A stretch of 64,000 nt of DNA from assembly GCF_014207605.1 (NCBI RefSeq), contig NZ_JACHHI010000006.1:28270-92269 (forward strand), given 5' to 3'. The notes below the pieces were generated by a model. The model made no database searches, was not told the DNA's origin, and saw nothing but the letters and a program-made list of their open reading frames with translations. Position numbers and translations under genes: made by a program. The first letter of the stretch is position 1, and each line of letters opens with the position of its first letter. The DNA is from Negativicoccus succinicivorans. GTDB lineage: Bacteria; Bacillota; Negativicutes; Veillonellales; Negativicoccaceae. Below, in pieces: positions 45,101-53,800 of this stretch.

Positions 45101-48100
45101 GTCCATGGTAATGTCGCCATTGCGGAGCGCCTTTATTAGCGCCTTTTCCGTCTTGTAGTCGGTATAGCGAAGATAGCCTTTCGCCTTTTCTTCCTGTTCT
45201 TTTTGTTCCAGTTCCTCCAGCGTTACACGGCCGTCGTCTACTGCCGCAATTAGGCCCTTATCTGTTTTGTACTTGGTATATTTGCGTAACTCTTTGATGC
45301 GCGTTTCAAATTCCCGACGTTCTCGGCGTGCTTCTCTTTGTTGGCGTTCCTTTTCTCTGTCGCCTTTTGTCGCCGCCAATTCCTTTTTGTGTTCTTCGAT
45401 TTTCTCTTGATAGTGCGCCAACGGAAGATCTAACGCCTTAAAATCAAGCCCGTAAAAGTCTGTCGCGTTATAAAACGCGCCGGTATGATGCCAACTCCGA
45501 TATGTCAAAAACTCTTGCCGCAATAGCCACGCGGGCAATGCTTTTATTTCGTCAACGCTGATCGCCGTTTCCGCTTCCGTCTCATCAAGATAATCTTCAA
45601 CGGCCTCAATAATTTCGTCTTTCGTCCATTTGCTCATCGGCTTTTCGCCTAAGTCATACGCCGCGCGCGCGCGATTGCTCATTGAATTGCCGTCATAACC
45701 GCCCTCACCGTATCGGTTTTGAAAGTATTCCCGCGGAGCAATACCGCCATTACGCTGCATTAATTGCGCCGCCATTTTGTCCGCCGCGTCCGGTGTATAT
45801 TCGTTCATAGTGAAAAGCGGGTGCATGTCAAGATAGTCCGTCGCGACAAAGTCCGTATGTCCCATGTCGTGCATCATTTGCGTAAACACTTTCGCGCGTT
45901 TTGCCCACAAATACGCCGCTTGATGCGCGCTTTCTTGCGCGTCGCCGCCGACGTTATCCATATATTTTTTTACATCGTCGTACACTTTCATTTCGTCCGG
46001 AGATAAGTACATGCGCAAGGACACGGCTTTTTCTTTCTGCAACTCGTCAAACGTATCTTTGTAGGCGTCTATCGTGTTCAACGCATCGACCATTTTGCGC
46101 CCGTTTTCAATCTGTTGCAATGCGTCCTCATATTCTTGTTCGCTTTTGATTACGCCGCTTGACCGGAAATATTGCACTTCTTTTTCTTCTTCGTCAAGCA
46201 TTATTCTATAAAATTCGTCTGCGCGCGGCTTGCGTTTATACGTCGCGTAAAAATCTTTGTACCATTGCGGATTGCTTGACATGCGTAACATTCTGTCCTG
46301 ATCGTAAACAGAATCACGCCCCGGAACAAGTTCAATTGCGCCGTCCGCCAAGTCCTTACGCATGCTATTAAGTTGATCGGCAAATTCCTGTTCGATATTG
46401 TCTATAATTCCCTTGCGTACCGTCTTGCGCGCTGCGCCCAAGTCCAGCGGATTCGCCACAAGCACCTGCCGGATTGTTTCTTTGTCGGCCTCGTCCGCCG
46501 CTGAAAACTTATCAGACAATACGCGATCGGTCGCGTTTATCATTCTGTCAATATCGTCTTGCAATTCTTGCGCGTACTTGCTTGCGGCCATGTTTTCCCA
46601 ATGCGCCGCTATTTCCGCTTGTGTCGTGCCGTCTTGCGTCCATGCGCTTGCCTTGTCTACCGCTGCCCGTTCTTGTTCCGTAAAATCTTCCTGCAAATAT
46701 ACGCCAACCGGCACTTCCAAGCGGCCTTCCGTTTCAATTGCCGTCTGCAAGGCTTGTTCCGATACGACATTGCCGCTTACCATACGATTTAAGATGTCGC
46801 GCCCGCCCTCTGTTTCCATAAGCGCGTTCGCATCAACAAAAAAAGCGCCCAGACCTTGTTTGTCTGCCGCCTCTTGTACCGATTTTGTGTATAATTCCGG
46901 ATCTTTTTTGAATAGCGCGCTCGTCTGTTTGTCCGCCTCAAGGTCACGCAACATTTGCGCGCCGACGGTATGAACGGCCATTTCCTTTTGAATTTCATAG
47001 TCCGGCCGCAACATGCGCGCCGCCTTTGATATAAAGCGAACGTTAGCGCCCATGCCCAATACCACCGACATACCCAAGATCGTCGGCGCCGCCGTGATAC
47101 CCGCATCAACCGCGTTACTGATGATTTCCGTAACGGGCATCTTGCGTGTGCCTTCACTAGGATCGGCCGCCACGTTCCACGCAACGTCCTGCACCGCCTG
47201 TTGCGCGACTTCTTCCGCTGTTTCCGACGCAACGCCGATTCCCGCCGATTTTGCGAAAATCTTGCCCGCCTCGCCGACACTTCGCGCGGACGCAATGGAA
47301 CGCGCCGCGTTGCGGATAATCGACTGCGCGCCCGTCGCCGCCGTCCGTCCTGCAATCTTGCGCGCGCCCATGCTTAACGCCCTGAGACCCATGCCAAACG
47401 ACGCAAATTCAATTGCCGCGTTAGTTATACCAACAGCCGTGGCCGCCTTTGCCGCCGTTTCTGCGGACATCTTCCCGTATTCCCCGCCGCTTCGATATTC
47501 AAGATAAGACAAGCCGCGTTCCATTTCGTTCATACGGTTAAACAGACCCGCACGATACCCCAAACCTGCGCCGGTAATAAAGCCGGGAATTGCGCTGACA
47601 CCGCCCGCCGCCGCACCTGCTGCCGCGCCCATTAAAGACCCGATCATGATTTCCTTGCCGGAATTAACGGATTGATTGGCCATCATGTATAACTGGCTTG
47701 ACGTGTCATGAATGATACCGCCATCACCGGACTGCGACATGATATATTTTTGTAGATTCTGAATTTTAGCGTCTAATTCGTCAGTATTCGCACCTTTTGC
47801 CTCTAACTCCATGCGCTCATTGCCCATAGCGGACAATTTAATTTGCGCGTCCATTTGGCGAATACCCGACATAACATTATCCACGACGCCCATTGTTTGC
47901 TTAACGTCGGAATAATTATGTACACGGATCGCCCGTTCCGTCTGCGAAATGTCGTTCCAGTCGCTCCACGTCTGCGCAAATTCGTCATCACGTTTGCCCA
48001 TTTCCAGCGTTTGAAAGGTATTTTCCCAACGTTTCAAGCTTTCTTCGCCGGCAATGGAAACGACATCGGGGGACACTTGCAAACGGTCCGCAATTTCTTT

Positions 48101-48328
48101 TGCGCGGCGTGAATAATCTTCTTTGCCCCAAAAATAGGAACGCCCGATTTCGCTGTCTCGCACTTGTTCCCACAATGTAGGCGCCTGTTCGACCGGTTTC
48201 GCATTGACTAAACTAGCCGCCGCGTCCGCCTCTTGTTGTATCGGAGACGGCGCAATTTTCGGCATACCGAATCCCGACGAACGAAACGCCGCGTCTGCCT
48301 GTTTTTGCCGTTCTTCTCGATTATCCAT
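39122..48328 (-). CDS. Giant polyvalent internal virion protein, 3068 residues
   Basis: A 9.2-kb gene for a virion protein of the phage polyvalent type, probably injected with the DNA. Visible parts: a glycine/alanine-rich membrane-active stretch (about 224-258); DUF4116-like repeats (about 1110-1245); an ADP-ribosyltransferase-like domain starting TAWHGSPRSFDRF near 1289; an LPD3-like domain (about 1540-1670); a zincin-type protease motif HESGH at 1728-1732; long coiled coil (about 1820-2160); and a C-terminal LPD38-like membrane-active region (about 2600-2950, FFTPFYTFFSVVLNAQIEAG). It follows the transglycosylase gene, in the position of T7 gp16. ATG at 48328 after GGAGGTATGA. Domain names are by pattern; activities are inferred. 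Confidence 0.85.
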   Translation of the reverse strand: MDNREERQKQADAAFRSSGFGMPKIAPSPIQQEADAAASLVNAKPVEQAPTLWEQVRDSEIGRSYFWGKEDYSRRAKEIADRLQVSPDVVSIAGEESLKRWENTFQTLEMGKRDDEFAQTWSDWNDISQTERAIRVHNYSDVKQTMGVVDNVMSGIRQMDAQIKLSAMGNERMELEAKGANTDELDAKIQNLQKYIMSQSGDGGIIHDTSSQLYMMANQSVNSGKEIMIGSLMGAAAGAAAGGVSAIPGFITGAGLGYRAGLFNRMNEMERGLSYLEYRSGGEYGKMSAETAAKAATAVGITNAAIEFASFGMGLRALSMGARKIAGRTAATGAQSIIRNAARSIASARSVGEAGKIFAKSAGIGVASETAEEVAQQAVQDVAWNVAADPSEGTRKMPVTEIISNAVDAGITAAPTILGMSVVLGMGANVRFISKAARMLRPDYEIQKEMAVHTVGAQMLRDLEADKQTSALFKKDPELYTKSVQEAADKQGLGAFFVDANALMETEGGRDILNRMVSGNVVSEQALQTAIETEGRLEVPVGVYLQEDFTEQERAAVDKASAWTQDGTTQAEIAAHWENMAASKYAQELQDDIDRMINATDRVLSDKFSAADEADKETIRQVLVANPLDLGAARKTVRKGIIDNIEQEFADQLNSMRKDLADGAIELVPGRDSVYDQDRMLRMSSNPQWYKDFYATYKRKPRADEFYRIMLDEEEKEVQYFRSSGVIKSEQEYEDALQQIENGRKMVDALNTIDAYKDTFDELQKEKAVSLRMYLSPDEMKVYDDVKKYMDNVGGDAQESAHQAAYLWAKRAKVFTQMMHDMGHTDFVATDYLDMHPLFTMNEYTPDAADKMAAQLMQRNGGIAPREYFQNRYGEGGYDGNSMSNRARAAYDLGEKPMSKWTKDEIIEAVEDYLDETEAETAISVDEIKALPAWLLRQEFLTYRSWHHTGAFYNATDFYGLDFKALDLPLAHYQEKIEEHKKELAATKGDREKERQQREARRERREFETRIKELRKYTKYKTDKGLIAAVDDGRVTLEELEQKEQEEKAKGYLRYTDYKTEKALIKALRNGDITMDKLETLRDEKDPKRIAARKLAKAQGKKEWLEVVANDPALFHLLPEQARNDKDVALLAVRRYGLGALSDVGEALKNDPDFIVGAVCRNAGVLSQFAPALLKNNCSLLRRVVVEAPRAAGQLHNILSEKGRLEFITDVAKDAPAAVASFLSKEQGLSPEEVERIFRSSPKAAELIANDDINHYKKDARGYMERYQAVAREFLKAESRIEYFQTAWHGSPRSFDRFDTNAVGTGTGRKAHGWGLYFAQEQGAAKQYQDKAARRVAKKAGEKPSSSGSLLKVDIPENEVLLDEDKPLNEQPEAVRKAIAAYYQSRPDSYIAATADDLGANIGEYFLHDVVAQMQREGEEEPKKAASLLLRKFGIEGITYKDNRDGRCFVIFSDQAVRVLERNGQAVGEMYQDGKAESGIEYFQADAQRGQEYWQVNEDVDPNETLHVVDITKAVQGGEKLSRKQLKDELLSTFRGLKGLIFVTADENKVVLDAKRARHVAFSPAHLNKTGRQIKHTLPHWIWDVMVHSRRIESAENRKKSKKPKAQRYHRFYGAVKAGENIYPIRLVVEERNEKAVIQDAELLLYDVIPEREKRQQSGLSEHYPTLVPASATVSKVKISDLLRGVKDADGKAYYQQKRHVRGMTALRDGRQMLFLFRKDANFSTFVHESGHVFLEDLQQMAAQENAPEWLKKDWQTVKEWTGWKDGADNRAAHEKWARGFEAYVREGNAPSRDLKAVFRRFRRWLVGIYQNLLDLGEIPPESIRNVMDRMLATQEEIDAYTAEKALDTMQDVDTKLAARLVKLKARAAETVEKKVEEKIRKGVEEMLEDAIQSWRTARTEELQKEEIYKHEALAKQFGEDVLSKYYADAAAFKKALEDAGGPMEERLKREEQEQRKAFTDELMNPESIRAQVEEYMTGELGQADLLEAETRYIARERNKLAGEYMKQLRKLDSRQQTDEQTEAERLAEVLSYLRSELKEHEGARESVKDAQKQLSKMRQQERAAEQELEREQTLVARLKESHAEDAEEHAQKLVEMRQKLTDIRKENAAKVQAIKKTAREEINTRLQGLRDVRDSTQGRLRLIEEQAAQTLRQAPIGESLTWKTYQRKIAYYGTLSSKALVRGDYAQAAEMKERQLYHAYLAKHAVMQEQQVDKDIRRLRENLKRMTRSQQPIRLDTQARYFVHHLMYQLGLTGTDAQAPIDGFEMSSIEELLNPDMAFGMGGDPVISPALRAMFAADGRNEKTWRQMPFETWEETVQVLQAVYTAGRRMHDGLAIVRKNGEHVSIADAANELALKLKKRYGEDNRDLRQIRNDMTRADRMGQLAGELVTQLIKPEIIMNRLDGRAVGVKIDDDSFHRFIYDPIARAATRKREMTADAKRNLSRIFERRYSRNEMRTMRQERKYQVGNRKAYTKEEILTAALNWGAAENRKRVLHTFGVDEATMSAAFGEILTAKDWDTVEKIWEFIDGYYEERSRVLERETGVPLGKVEAVPFTINGRKFEGGYYPIVYDPQLSQKASDMDVANELAKQMSSNAVFGAGLGATKKRQAVVNRELLLSLDVLPRAVNEAILHISMREAVLDVAHLLDHAALAEPLQKVIGQSQYRMLREWVRDTWREELVRESSAEQFANLLRRNATFSVMAYRTTTALLNICNIDMVHQALGHRRTWLALLKFIRHPQRITRKVKEKSSFIAEREENLDRDLARDMKVSGKELSYVGTKGVVAKAAEGVYSAKEAVDRFGYYLITKTDLMLSLPTWQAVYEDTVRAEMERGELTAEQIDAEAIAKADEAVRRIWGSGEIQDQAKVQKGRIMKFFTPFYTFFSVVLNAQIEAGYAFKDTGNPVPLMSTVLYWLFLQTLRETLLRGVVDALTGRGPDDDDDRKEYFGKEYLKNFVGTATGGIPGVNIAATLTMNTMLGEYYQGRGSQVVALRVMDELQDLAYAVGSDKRDWIDIGRSTSRVGNRLVGFSDTLTDGFWTLLRVTCTESDATWDEAVADIIFDRKARKAK

Positions 48329-50462
48329 TCATACCTCCGTTAAATCCAAGACGCCCGTACTCCCCGGAACGAACGCCATCAAGCCAATACGGCAACTGAT
48401 CCGCGCCAACGTCTATAAATTCACCGTCCGGCGCATACAAGCGAATAAATATTTCGCCCCGTTCGTTGCTTACTTCTTGCGCGTTAGAATACCCGTATGT
48501 ACCCAACTCCGCACGCGTGATTTGCGTTTGCGGGTGGTGCGCGAACGATACGTTATCGACCATTAACCGCGCGGCCGTTTGTTCCAGCCAAGCCGGCGGC
48601 GGCATTTGTCCTTGATGTTCTTGTTGGTACTTTACCGCCTCATTATTAAGGGCAATTGATGCGCCCGCCCACATAGCGTCAAAGTCGCCGCGTTTATTGC
48701 CGACAAGTTTTTTTACTGCCGATTTTACCGCGGCATCGTTTGTGTACCGATATTTGCCCGTACCCTCATTGGCCGCCGTTAATTCATTGCTTAATTGCTT
48801 AAGTTGCGTATACGTCGGTTTTAAGCCGCTGCGCTCAAAAAAGCCGGTCAGATCTTCCTGATCTTGAATTTTGCGCGTTGCGATTAGCTGTTTTATACCC
48901 TCCATTTCTGAATCGTGTATCTTTTCACCGTCTACTTTTAGTGCGCGAATAGTTGACCGATAGGCGCGTTTTAAGTCCTCATTGCCCGCCGTTTGTTCCT
49001 GTAAAAATTGTAATTGCTCAGCCGGCGTCATTGTTTCAAGTGCATCTTCAATACTGTCTTTTTGACGCTGCAAGTCTTGCCGATACGTGTGTTCTTGTTC
49101 CGCCGCTTGCGCTTGAAACGCCCGCCATTCTCGTTCCTCCTGTTCAAACAGTTGGCCTTCCGTTAATTGCCCGCCGCCCATACGCGCCTGTACCTGATCC
49201 ATGTATTCTTGAATTGACGGGTGCGGCGTTCCGTCGTCGGATATTTGCGGCCGGTTTAGGGCCTCTTGCGACCAGCCTGTAACCGGCGAGCCGACATACC
49301 AGCATGCGGCCATTTGCGCCGTGTCGCCGCCGGTTAAATCGTAATATTCTTCCGCCATTACCCGCGCGACTTTTTCTTGATTTTCCGGCGTTCGCGGCGC
49401 GTTTGCATCAAGCCCCGCTTTTTTCGCGTACGTCTGCCATGTACCGTCTATAATCTGATATTTGCCGCGGGCAACAATACCGGACGCGGCGTTTGTGTTG
49501 TTCTCTGCGTTATAGTCGCCGTCGCTTTCCTGTCCGCCGATTGCCGCCAAAAAGCGCTCAACAATTTCCGCGCGACTGCCTCCGCGTCCTTTGTTCTTTT
49601 CACGGAACACCGCGGAAAACTGTTCCCGCGTGACTTCCCAAATCCTTTTGCCCTGATTGGAAAAATACGTTGCATAATCGCCGGCGTTTTCTTTTGCTTG
49701 CAACACGCCTTTCTTTTCCTTTGCGGCGCTTTCCAGTTTTTCTAATACGTCACCGGACACCAGCCCCGTTTCGCGCGCGTGTTCAATTGCCGTCAGTGCC
49801 TTCGTATAGTCGCCCGCATTAATTAATGTTCCGACCATTCTGTTCGTTACGTCTGTATACCGTTTGCGTTGTTCCGCTTGACGACCGGCTTCATCAAAAT
49901 AACGCGCCTGTAACGCCAAGCCCTGATCGACCCCTTCATAGGCGGCTTGTATGTTGCCCGTATTAATAGCCGCCGCAAGCGTAGCTTCCATTTTGTTTGT
50001 GGCCGTGTCCGCAATCCATTGTTTGCGCCCTTTTTCTTCCCAGCCTAAAATCGTCGCCTCACTCGATACAAGGGACTTTTCCACGTGTTGCTGAAACAAC
50101 TCCTGCCCGCGTCTTGTTTTGATTCCCGATTCGCTCAATACCTGCGCGCGAATATCTTTTTCCGCCGTCAGATAATCTTCCCGCGTGCGCGTCGCGTTCT
50201 CCCCTTGTCTGTACGCCATTCCGCCGTCCCCGTACAGCACCTCATTTGTCCGGCGCATATACTCACTTTGCGCATTGGCGACACGCAAGGCGTCATCATC
50301 TTCCTGTCGTTTGATCTGCGCTTCAAGGGCAAGGCCCGCCACTTGACCCAACCGCCCCCAGCTTGCGTCGTTTCCTCCGCGCGTTTCAAGGTTACCGGCA
50401 ACGCCTGTTCTTGCCTGTTGCACGTTTCCGCGCACAGACGGCGTATAGGATTCAAGTTTCAT
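48321..50462 (-). CDS. Internal virion protein with lytic transglycosylase domain
   Basis: A 713-residue protein. Residues 1-290 are helical; residues about 300-400 form a soluble lytic transglycosylase (lysozyme-like) domain with the catalytic glutamate at residue 312 in GGQESDGDY and the motif GKYQIIDGTWQTY; the rest is helical. In T7-like phages such an activity, carried by an ejected core protein, opens a local hole in peptidoglycan for DNA entry. Here the activity sits on a separate protein from the giant one that follows with an 8-nt overlap. Confidence 0.88.
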   Translation of the reverse strand: MKLESYTPSVRGNVQQARTGVAGNLETRGGNDASWGRLGQVAGLALEAQIKRQEDDDALRVANAQSEYMRRTNEVLYGDGGMAYRQGENATRTREDYLTAEKDIRAQVLSESGIKTRRGQELFQQHVEKSLVSSEATILGWEEKGRKQWIADTATNKMEATLAAAINTGNIQAAYEGVDQGLALQARYFDEAGRQAEQRKRYTDVTNRMVGTLINAGDYTKALTAIEHARETGLVSGDVLEKLESAAKEKKGVLQAKENAGDYATYFSNQGKRIWEVTREQFSAVFREKNKGRGGSRAEIVERFLAAIGGQESDGDYNAENNTNAASGIVARGKYQIIDGTWQTYAKKAGLDANAPRTPENQEKVARVMAEEYYDLTGGDTAQMAACWYVGSPVTGWSQEALNRPQISDDGTPHPSIQEYMDQVQARMGGGQLTEGQLFEQEEREWRAFQAQAAEQEHTYRQDLQRQKDSIEDALETMTPAEQLQFLQEQTAGNEDLKRAYRSTIRALKVDGEKIHDSEMEGIKQLIATRKIQDQEDLTGFFERSGLKPTYTQLKQLSNELTAANEGTGKYRYTNDAAVKSAVKKLVGNKRGDFDAMWAGASIALNNEAVKYQQEHQGQMPPPAWLEQTAARLMVDNVSFAHHPQTQITRAELGTYGYSNAQEVSNERGEIFIRLYAPDGEFIDVGADQLPYWLDGVRSGEYGRLGFNGGMNG

Positions 50463-50465
50463 CGC

Positions 50466-51107
50466 TTACCTCCATTTGCCCGCAAGCCACGGCGTATGTT
50501 TGTTATTAATATGGAATTTCCCGCCTTGCTTATATATCGTGTAATTATTGTTTGTCATAACGTCGCCAAGCCGCACCGTCGGATCAGGCGCCGCGTTACT
50601 ATAATTGGCCGCCCCGACGTTTGACCGCAGGTCACGATACTGCAAGGCGCCGCCTAAAATCGTGCCAAGCATTGCCCGACGTCCCGCCATTTTTGCATTG
50701 GCCGCGCCCGCCCTTGCTTGTTTCGCTTCCTGTCCGTAATTCCAGCCCTGTACAAATTCGTTGTATACGTCGTTTCGCTGATTCCGCAAGTTAGCCGCCT
50801 TGTCGTCTAAATATCCACCATACGACGCGCCCAACACGTCCATTAACGACCCGCCCAACTGCAAGCCGGCAGCGCCGCCTTCCGCCGCGTTTTGTCCGGC
50901 AATTAAGCGCATACGATCCCGCATGCGGCCTTCTTCCCGTCCGTATTCTTCCGCAATCTGTTCTTGTCGGCGTTCACTCATTTTCTGATTCGTTAGCGCC
51001 GCTTGTTCTTGCGCCCGATACATATTTATATTGGCCTTTGTTTGCGCCCGCTGCCCCATAAGTTGCGCGCCCACTTGCGCGGCCAACAACGCCACCGGAT
51101 GACACAT
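50466..51107 (-). CDS. Internal virion core protein (T7 gp14-like)
   Basis: A 213-residue protein with an N-terminal hydrophobic start (MCHPVALLAAQVGAQLMGQR), a helical Gln/Arg/Glu-rich body and a Gly/Ala-rich centre (QNAAEGGAAGLQLGGSLMDV). These features and the position, directly before the transglycosylase protein, match the gp14-type internal core proteins, which form a pore in the outer membrane during DNA ejection. Homology is by architecture and order. Confidence 0.7.
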   Translation of the reverse strand: MCHPVALLAAQVGAQLMGQRAQTKANINMYRAQEQAALTNQKMSERRQEQIAEEYGREEGRMRDRMRLIAGQNAAEGGAAGLQLGGSLMDVLGASYGGYLDDKAANLRNQRNDVYNEFVQGWNYGQEAKQARAGAANAKMAGRRAMLGTILGGALQYRDLRSNVGAANYSNAAPDPTVRLGDVMTNNNYTIYKQGGKFHINNKHTPWLAGKWR

Positions 51108-51108
51108 G

Positions 51109-51576
51109 TTATTTCCCCCTTATCTCGAATTTTACAAACTGCACGCCGCCGATCTCGACTTCATCGCCAAACGTCGCGCCAAGCCACGCAAGCCACCGCA
51201 ACGACGGCGCATTGTTGACGCTCACATAATTCCAAAGCACCGCGCCTTCATTAAGCCATTGATTAATAACGCGCTTGCTTTCTCGTAAAAAGAATTTTGC
51301 GTGTTTTTCTGATCCGATGCGCCCCAAGCACCAAATCCCGACACCGTCCGCGCCGATGACCGGACCGCGCCCGTATACCCAAAGCGCCTCCCCTTGTTCG
51401 TCCAGCACCACAAAAGATTCACTCTGCGCATGATAGGCGGACTGTAACACAGCCTCCACCGGAGATAAGCCAAACGCCTCACATTCTTCCACATCGTGCG
51501 GCCGCATGTTCGTGCCCAAACGATGCAACACAGATACGTCAACACTTCGCGCGTCAACCGTTGTAACCTTGGACAT
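51109..51576 (-). CDS. T7 gp13-like protein (DUF2833, acetyltransferase-like fold)
   Basis: A 155-residue protein with the DUF2833 pattern: PHDVEECEAFGLSPVEAVL, AHAQ-type strand SESFVVLDEQGEALWVYGRG and the C-terminal RESKRVINQW...LRWLAWLGA helix-strand unit, similar to an acetyltransferase fold. T7 gp13 helps assemble the internal core. The ATG at 51576 follows GGGTGGCGG; the gene overlaps the end of the tail tubular B gene. Confidence 0.75.
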   Translation of the reverse strand: MSKVTTVDARSVDVSVLHRLGTNMRPHDVEECEAFGLSPVEAVLQSAYHAQSESFVVLDEQGEALWVYGRGPVIGADGVGIWCLGRIGSEKHAKFFLRESKRVINQWLNEGAVLWNYVSVNNAPSLRWLAWLGATFGDEVEIGGVQFVKFEIRGK

Positions 51577-53800
51577 GACCGCCACCCACAGAAATGGAAC
51601 GAATAATCGCCAACACGTTCAACGGAAACGGTTCATCGGACGAAACACAGACGCGCCCGCGCGTGTTAAAGCCGACGTCCGTATTCGGCATAACCGCCAA
51701 AATATCCCCCGTAAAGTTTTCCGCCGACGGATAAGGCAATGCGTCCATGTATTTGAAATTGTGGCCTATTTTGCCGCCTTTTGAGTTGGATACGCGCAAT
51801 GTTACCTCATTCACGCGTATCGTTCGCGCCTGTACAGTACCGTTATTTAATTGCAACTCGACGCCCGGCTGCTCGATCTTCGTTTCATACGAAAGGCCGG
51901 CGGCGTCCGCCTGAATGCTCGTTTCCGTTCCGTCCGGTAGTCGCTTATTGCCCGCCACCGCGGCAATCGTTTTTCCTTGCAGATGCGGCACTTGAATTGT
52001 GCCGTTTTGCGCCTGTACGTAACTGTCCATGTAGACATTGCAACCGGAGCGAAAGCGCTCAATACACCGTTTGCCGTTGCGCTCGACAATAACGTAAACC
52101 GATTCTTCGCCGTTTTCCTGCACTGTTTCGACCCACAAATATTTTCCGTCTGTCGTCCAGTGCGACCAACCGTAAACATCTTGTTCGCGGATCAACGTCA
52201 AGCAAAGCAGAACACCGTCATCGCGCACCATGTATAAAACAGAATCCGGTTCTTGCGCGTAAGCCGCCGTCACAATGGAATGACCTTGCACCAGATGCTT
52301 CGCCAATAGCGTCAAATCAATCCCGTTGTAGTTGTCCGATTCATACGAATAGCCCATATCGCGCACCGTTGCGCCGCGCGCTTGTACGTATACAAGCCTG
52401 TTGCCGATATATACCGGTTCACACTCTGCCGACCCGCGCATGGTCTGCGTCTTGACCTGCGCCGTTTTCGGCGTGATCGGCTTATCTCCCGGCACGATCC
52501 ATTCGTTCCCGTCCGTTAATACGATTAAATCCTGTGCGGGAACAAGATGCAGAATGTTGTACATTTCGCGCGAAATTAAGGACAACGCCACGGCGGAGTC
52601 GTCGGTTACTTGTCCCGCCGCCTTTTCTACGCTGAAATTGGCATAATCGCCCGTCCGACTTAACCATATTTTGTGCGGATAGGCTCTTGTTCCCGCCAAT
52701 ACCAGCCTGTCCTGATAAAAGCAACAAGCACGCGGATAACCGCGCGCGGCGTCCCACGGACTGATGCTGAATAATTTTGTCGTATCGGTAGACCCGAACG
52801 GTTTTATTACAGACACATTCAAGGTAGATCCGGAACATGAATTAATAACCGCTTCGCCCTCATGCATATAGGGAAGGCGCGTAAGCGTCGCCGTCAAACT
52901 GCTGCCGCTTGCTACGGCGGAAATGCGCAAATACATTTCTTCGTCTACTGTTCCCGATTCTGTCGCGTTAAAGTTTTTATCTGATGAATAACGGCGGAAT
53001 TCTTTCCAGCCTCCGTTGCCCGAATAGGAATACTCCAAAAATACATCGCCCGCCCAAAGTCCCGACGTCGTAATTTTCCATTGTTTGCCCACATAAATAG
53101 GCGCGGACGTAATGGTGCGTTTTGTTGTTGTCTCGCCCGCAAAATCCACCTTCACCGACTGCGCCGGCATACGATGCGTGACCTGTAAATGCGCGCCCTT
53201 AAGTCGTGAATGAATGGACCTCGAATGCGCGACCACCTCAACATTGTTACCAAATGTTTCGTATGGCGTAACGTCCGCCGATCCGTAATCATCTTCGCTT
53301 TCAAAGTACATGTGCGAAAATTCATATTCTTTTAATGTCCAGTTGCCCGACCAATCGCCCGTCCACGAATAGCCGCTATCCCTAACTAACGTATACACGG
53401 GCAAATCGCCCGAACAAATGAACAAAGTATCGGCGGACTGCGCAAAGCGCAATTTTTTAAGCATTGCTTGCGTAAACGGCGCATCAATAATTTCACCGCT
53501 ATCTTTCCCGTTGTGCCAAACGCGAATATATTTATCGCCAAACTCCAGCAGATCCCCATTGTCCGCATCACGCGCGAAACGCACCAAAATAGCGTCTTTG
53601 TCTGAATACAACGCCTCGCCCATAAACTCACTACCGGCCCGCCGACACACCGCACCATAGGGCCGAATAATCGCGTTTTTGGCGCGCAATAGTGCCGACT
53701 TGTATTTTTCCAAGTCTACACGGTTCGCCACGTCGTACGAAATTTCTCCCGTTGTGAACGCCGGCTGAATCGCGTACATCGGGCCGACACCTTGTCCCAT
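51554..53800 (-). CDS. Tail tubular protein B (T7 gp12-like nozzle)
   Basis: A 748-residue strand-rich protein that forms the nozzle of podovirus tails. It begins MGQGVGPMYAIQPAFTTGE with the typical EISYDVANRVDLEKYKSAL segment (the conserved early motif of gp12-like proteins: short tail followed by R-x-D-x-x-K-Y) and later has GYPRACCFYQDRLVLAG and SISLISRE-like strands. The ATG at 53800 shares one base with the stop of the tail tubular A gene (TAATG). The C-terminal 80 residues are probably exposed at the tip. Confidence 0.88.
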   Translation of the reverse strand: MGQGVGPMYAIQPAFTTGEISYDVANRVDLEKYKSALLRAKNAIIRPYGAVCRRAGSEFMGEALYSDKDAILVRFARDADNGDLLEFGDKYIRVWHNGKDSGEIIDAPFTQAMLKKLRFAQSADTLFICSGDLPVYTLVRDSGYSWTGDWSGNWTLKEYEFSHMYFESEDDYGSADVTPYETFGNNVEVVAHSRSIHSRLKGAHLQVTHRMPAQSVKVDFAGETTTKRTITSAPIYVGKQWKITTSGLWAGDVFLEYSYSGNGGWKEFRRYSSDKNFNATESGTVDEEMYLRISAVASGSSLTATLTRLPYMHEGEAVINSCSGSTLNVSVIKPFGSTDTTKLFSISPWDAARGYPRACCFYQDRLVLAGTRAYPHKIWLSRTGDYANFSVEKAAGQVTDDSAVALSLISREMYNILHLVPAQDLIVLTDGNEWIVPGDKPITPKTAQVKTQTMRGSAECEPVYIGNRLVYVQARGATVRDMGYSYESDNYNGIDLTLLAKHLVQGHSIVTAAYAQEPDSVLYMVRDDGVLLCLTLIREQDVYGWSHWTTDGKYLWVETVQENGEESVYVIVERNGKRCIERFRSGCNVYMDSYVQAQNGTIQVPHLQGKTIAAVAGNKRLPDGTETSIQADAAGLSYETKIEQPGVELQLNNGTVQARTIRVNEVTLRVSNSKGGKIGHNFKYMDALPYPSAENFTGDILAVMPNTDVGFNTRGRVCVSSDEPFPLNVLAIIRSISVGGGHVQGYNG

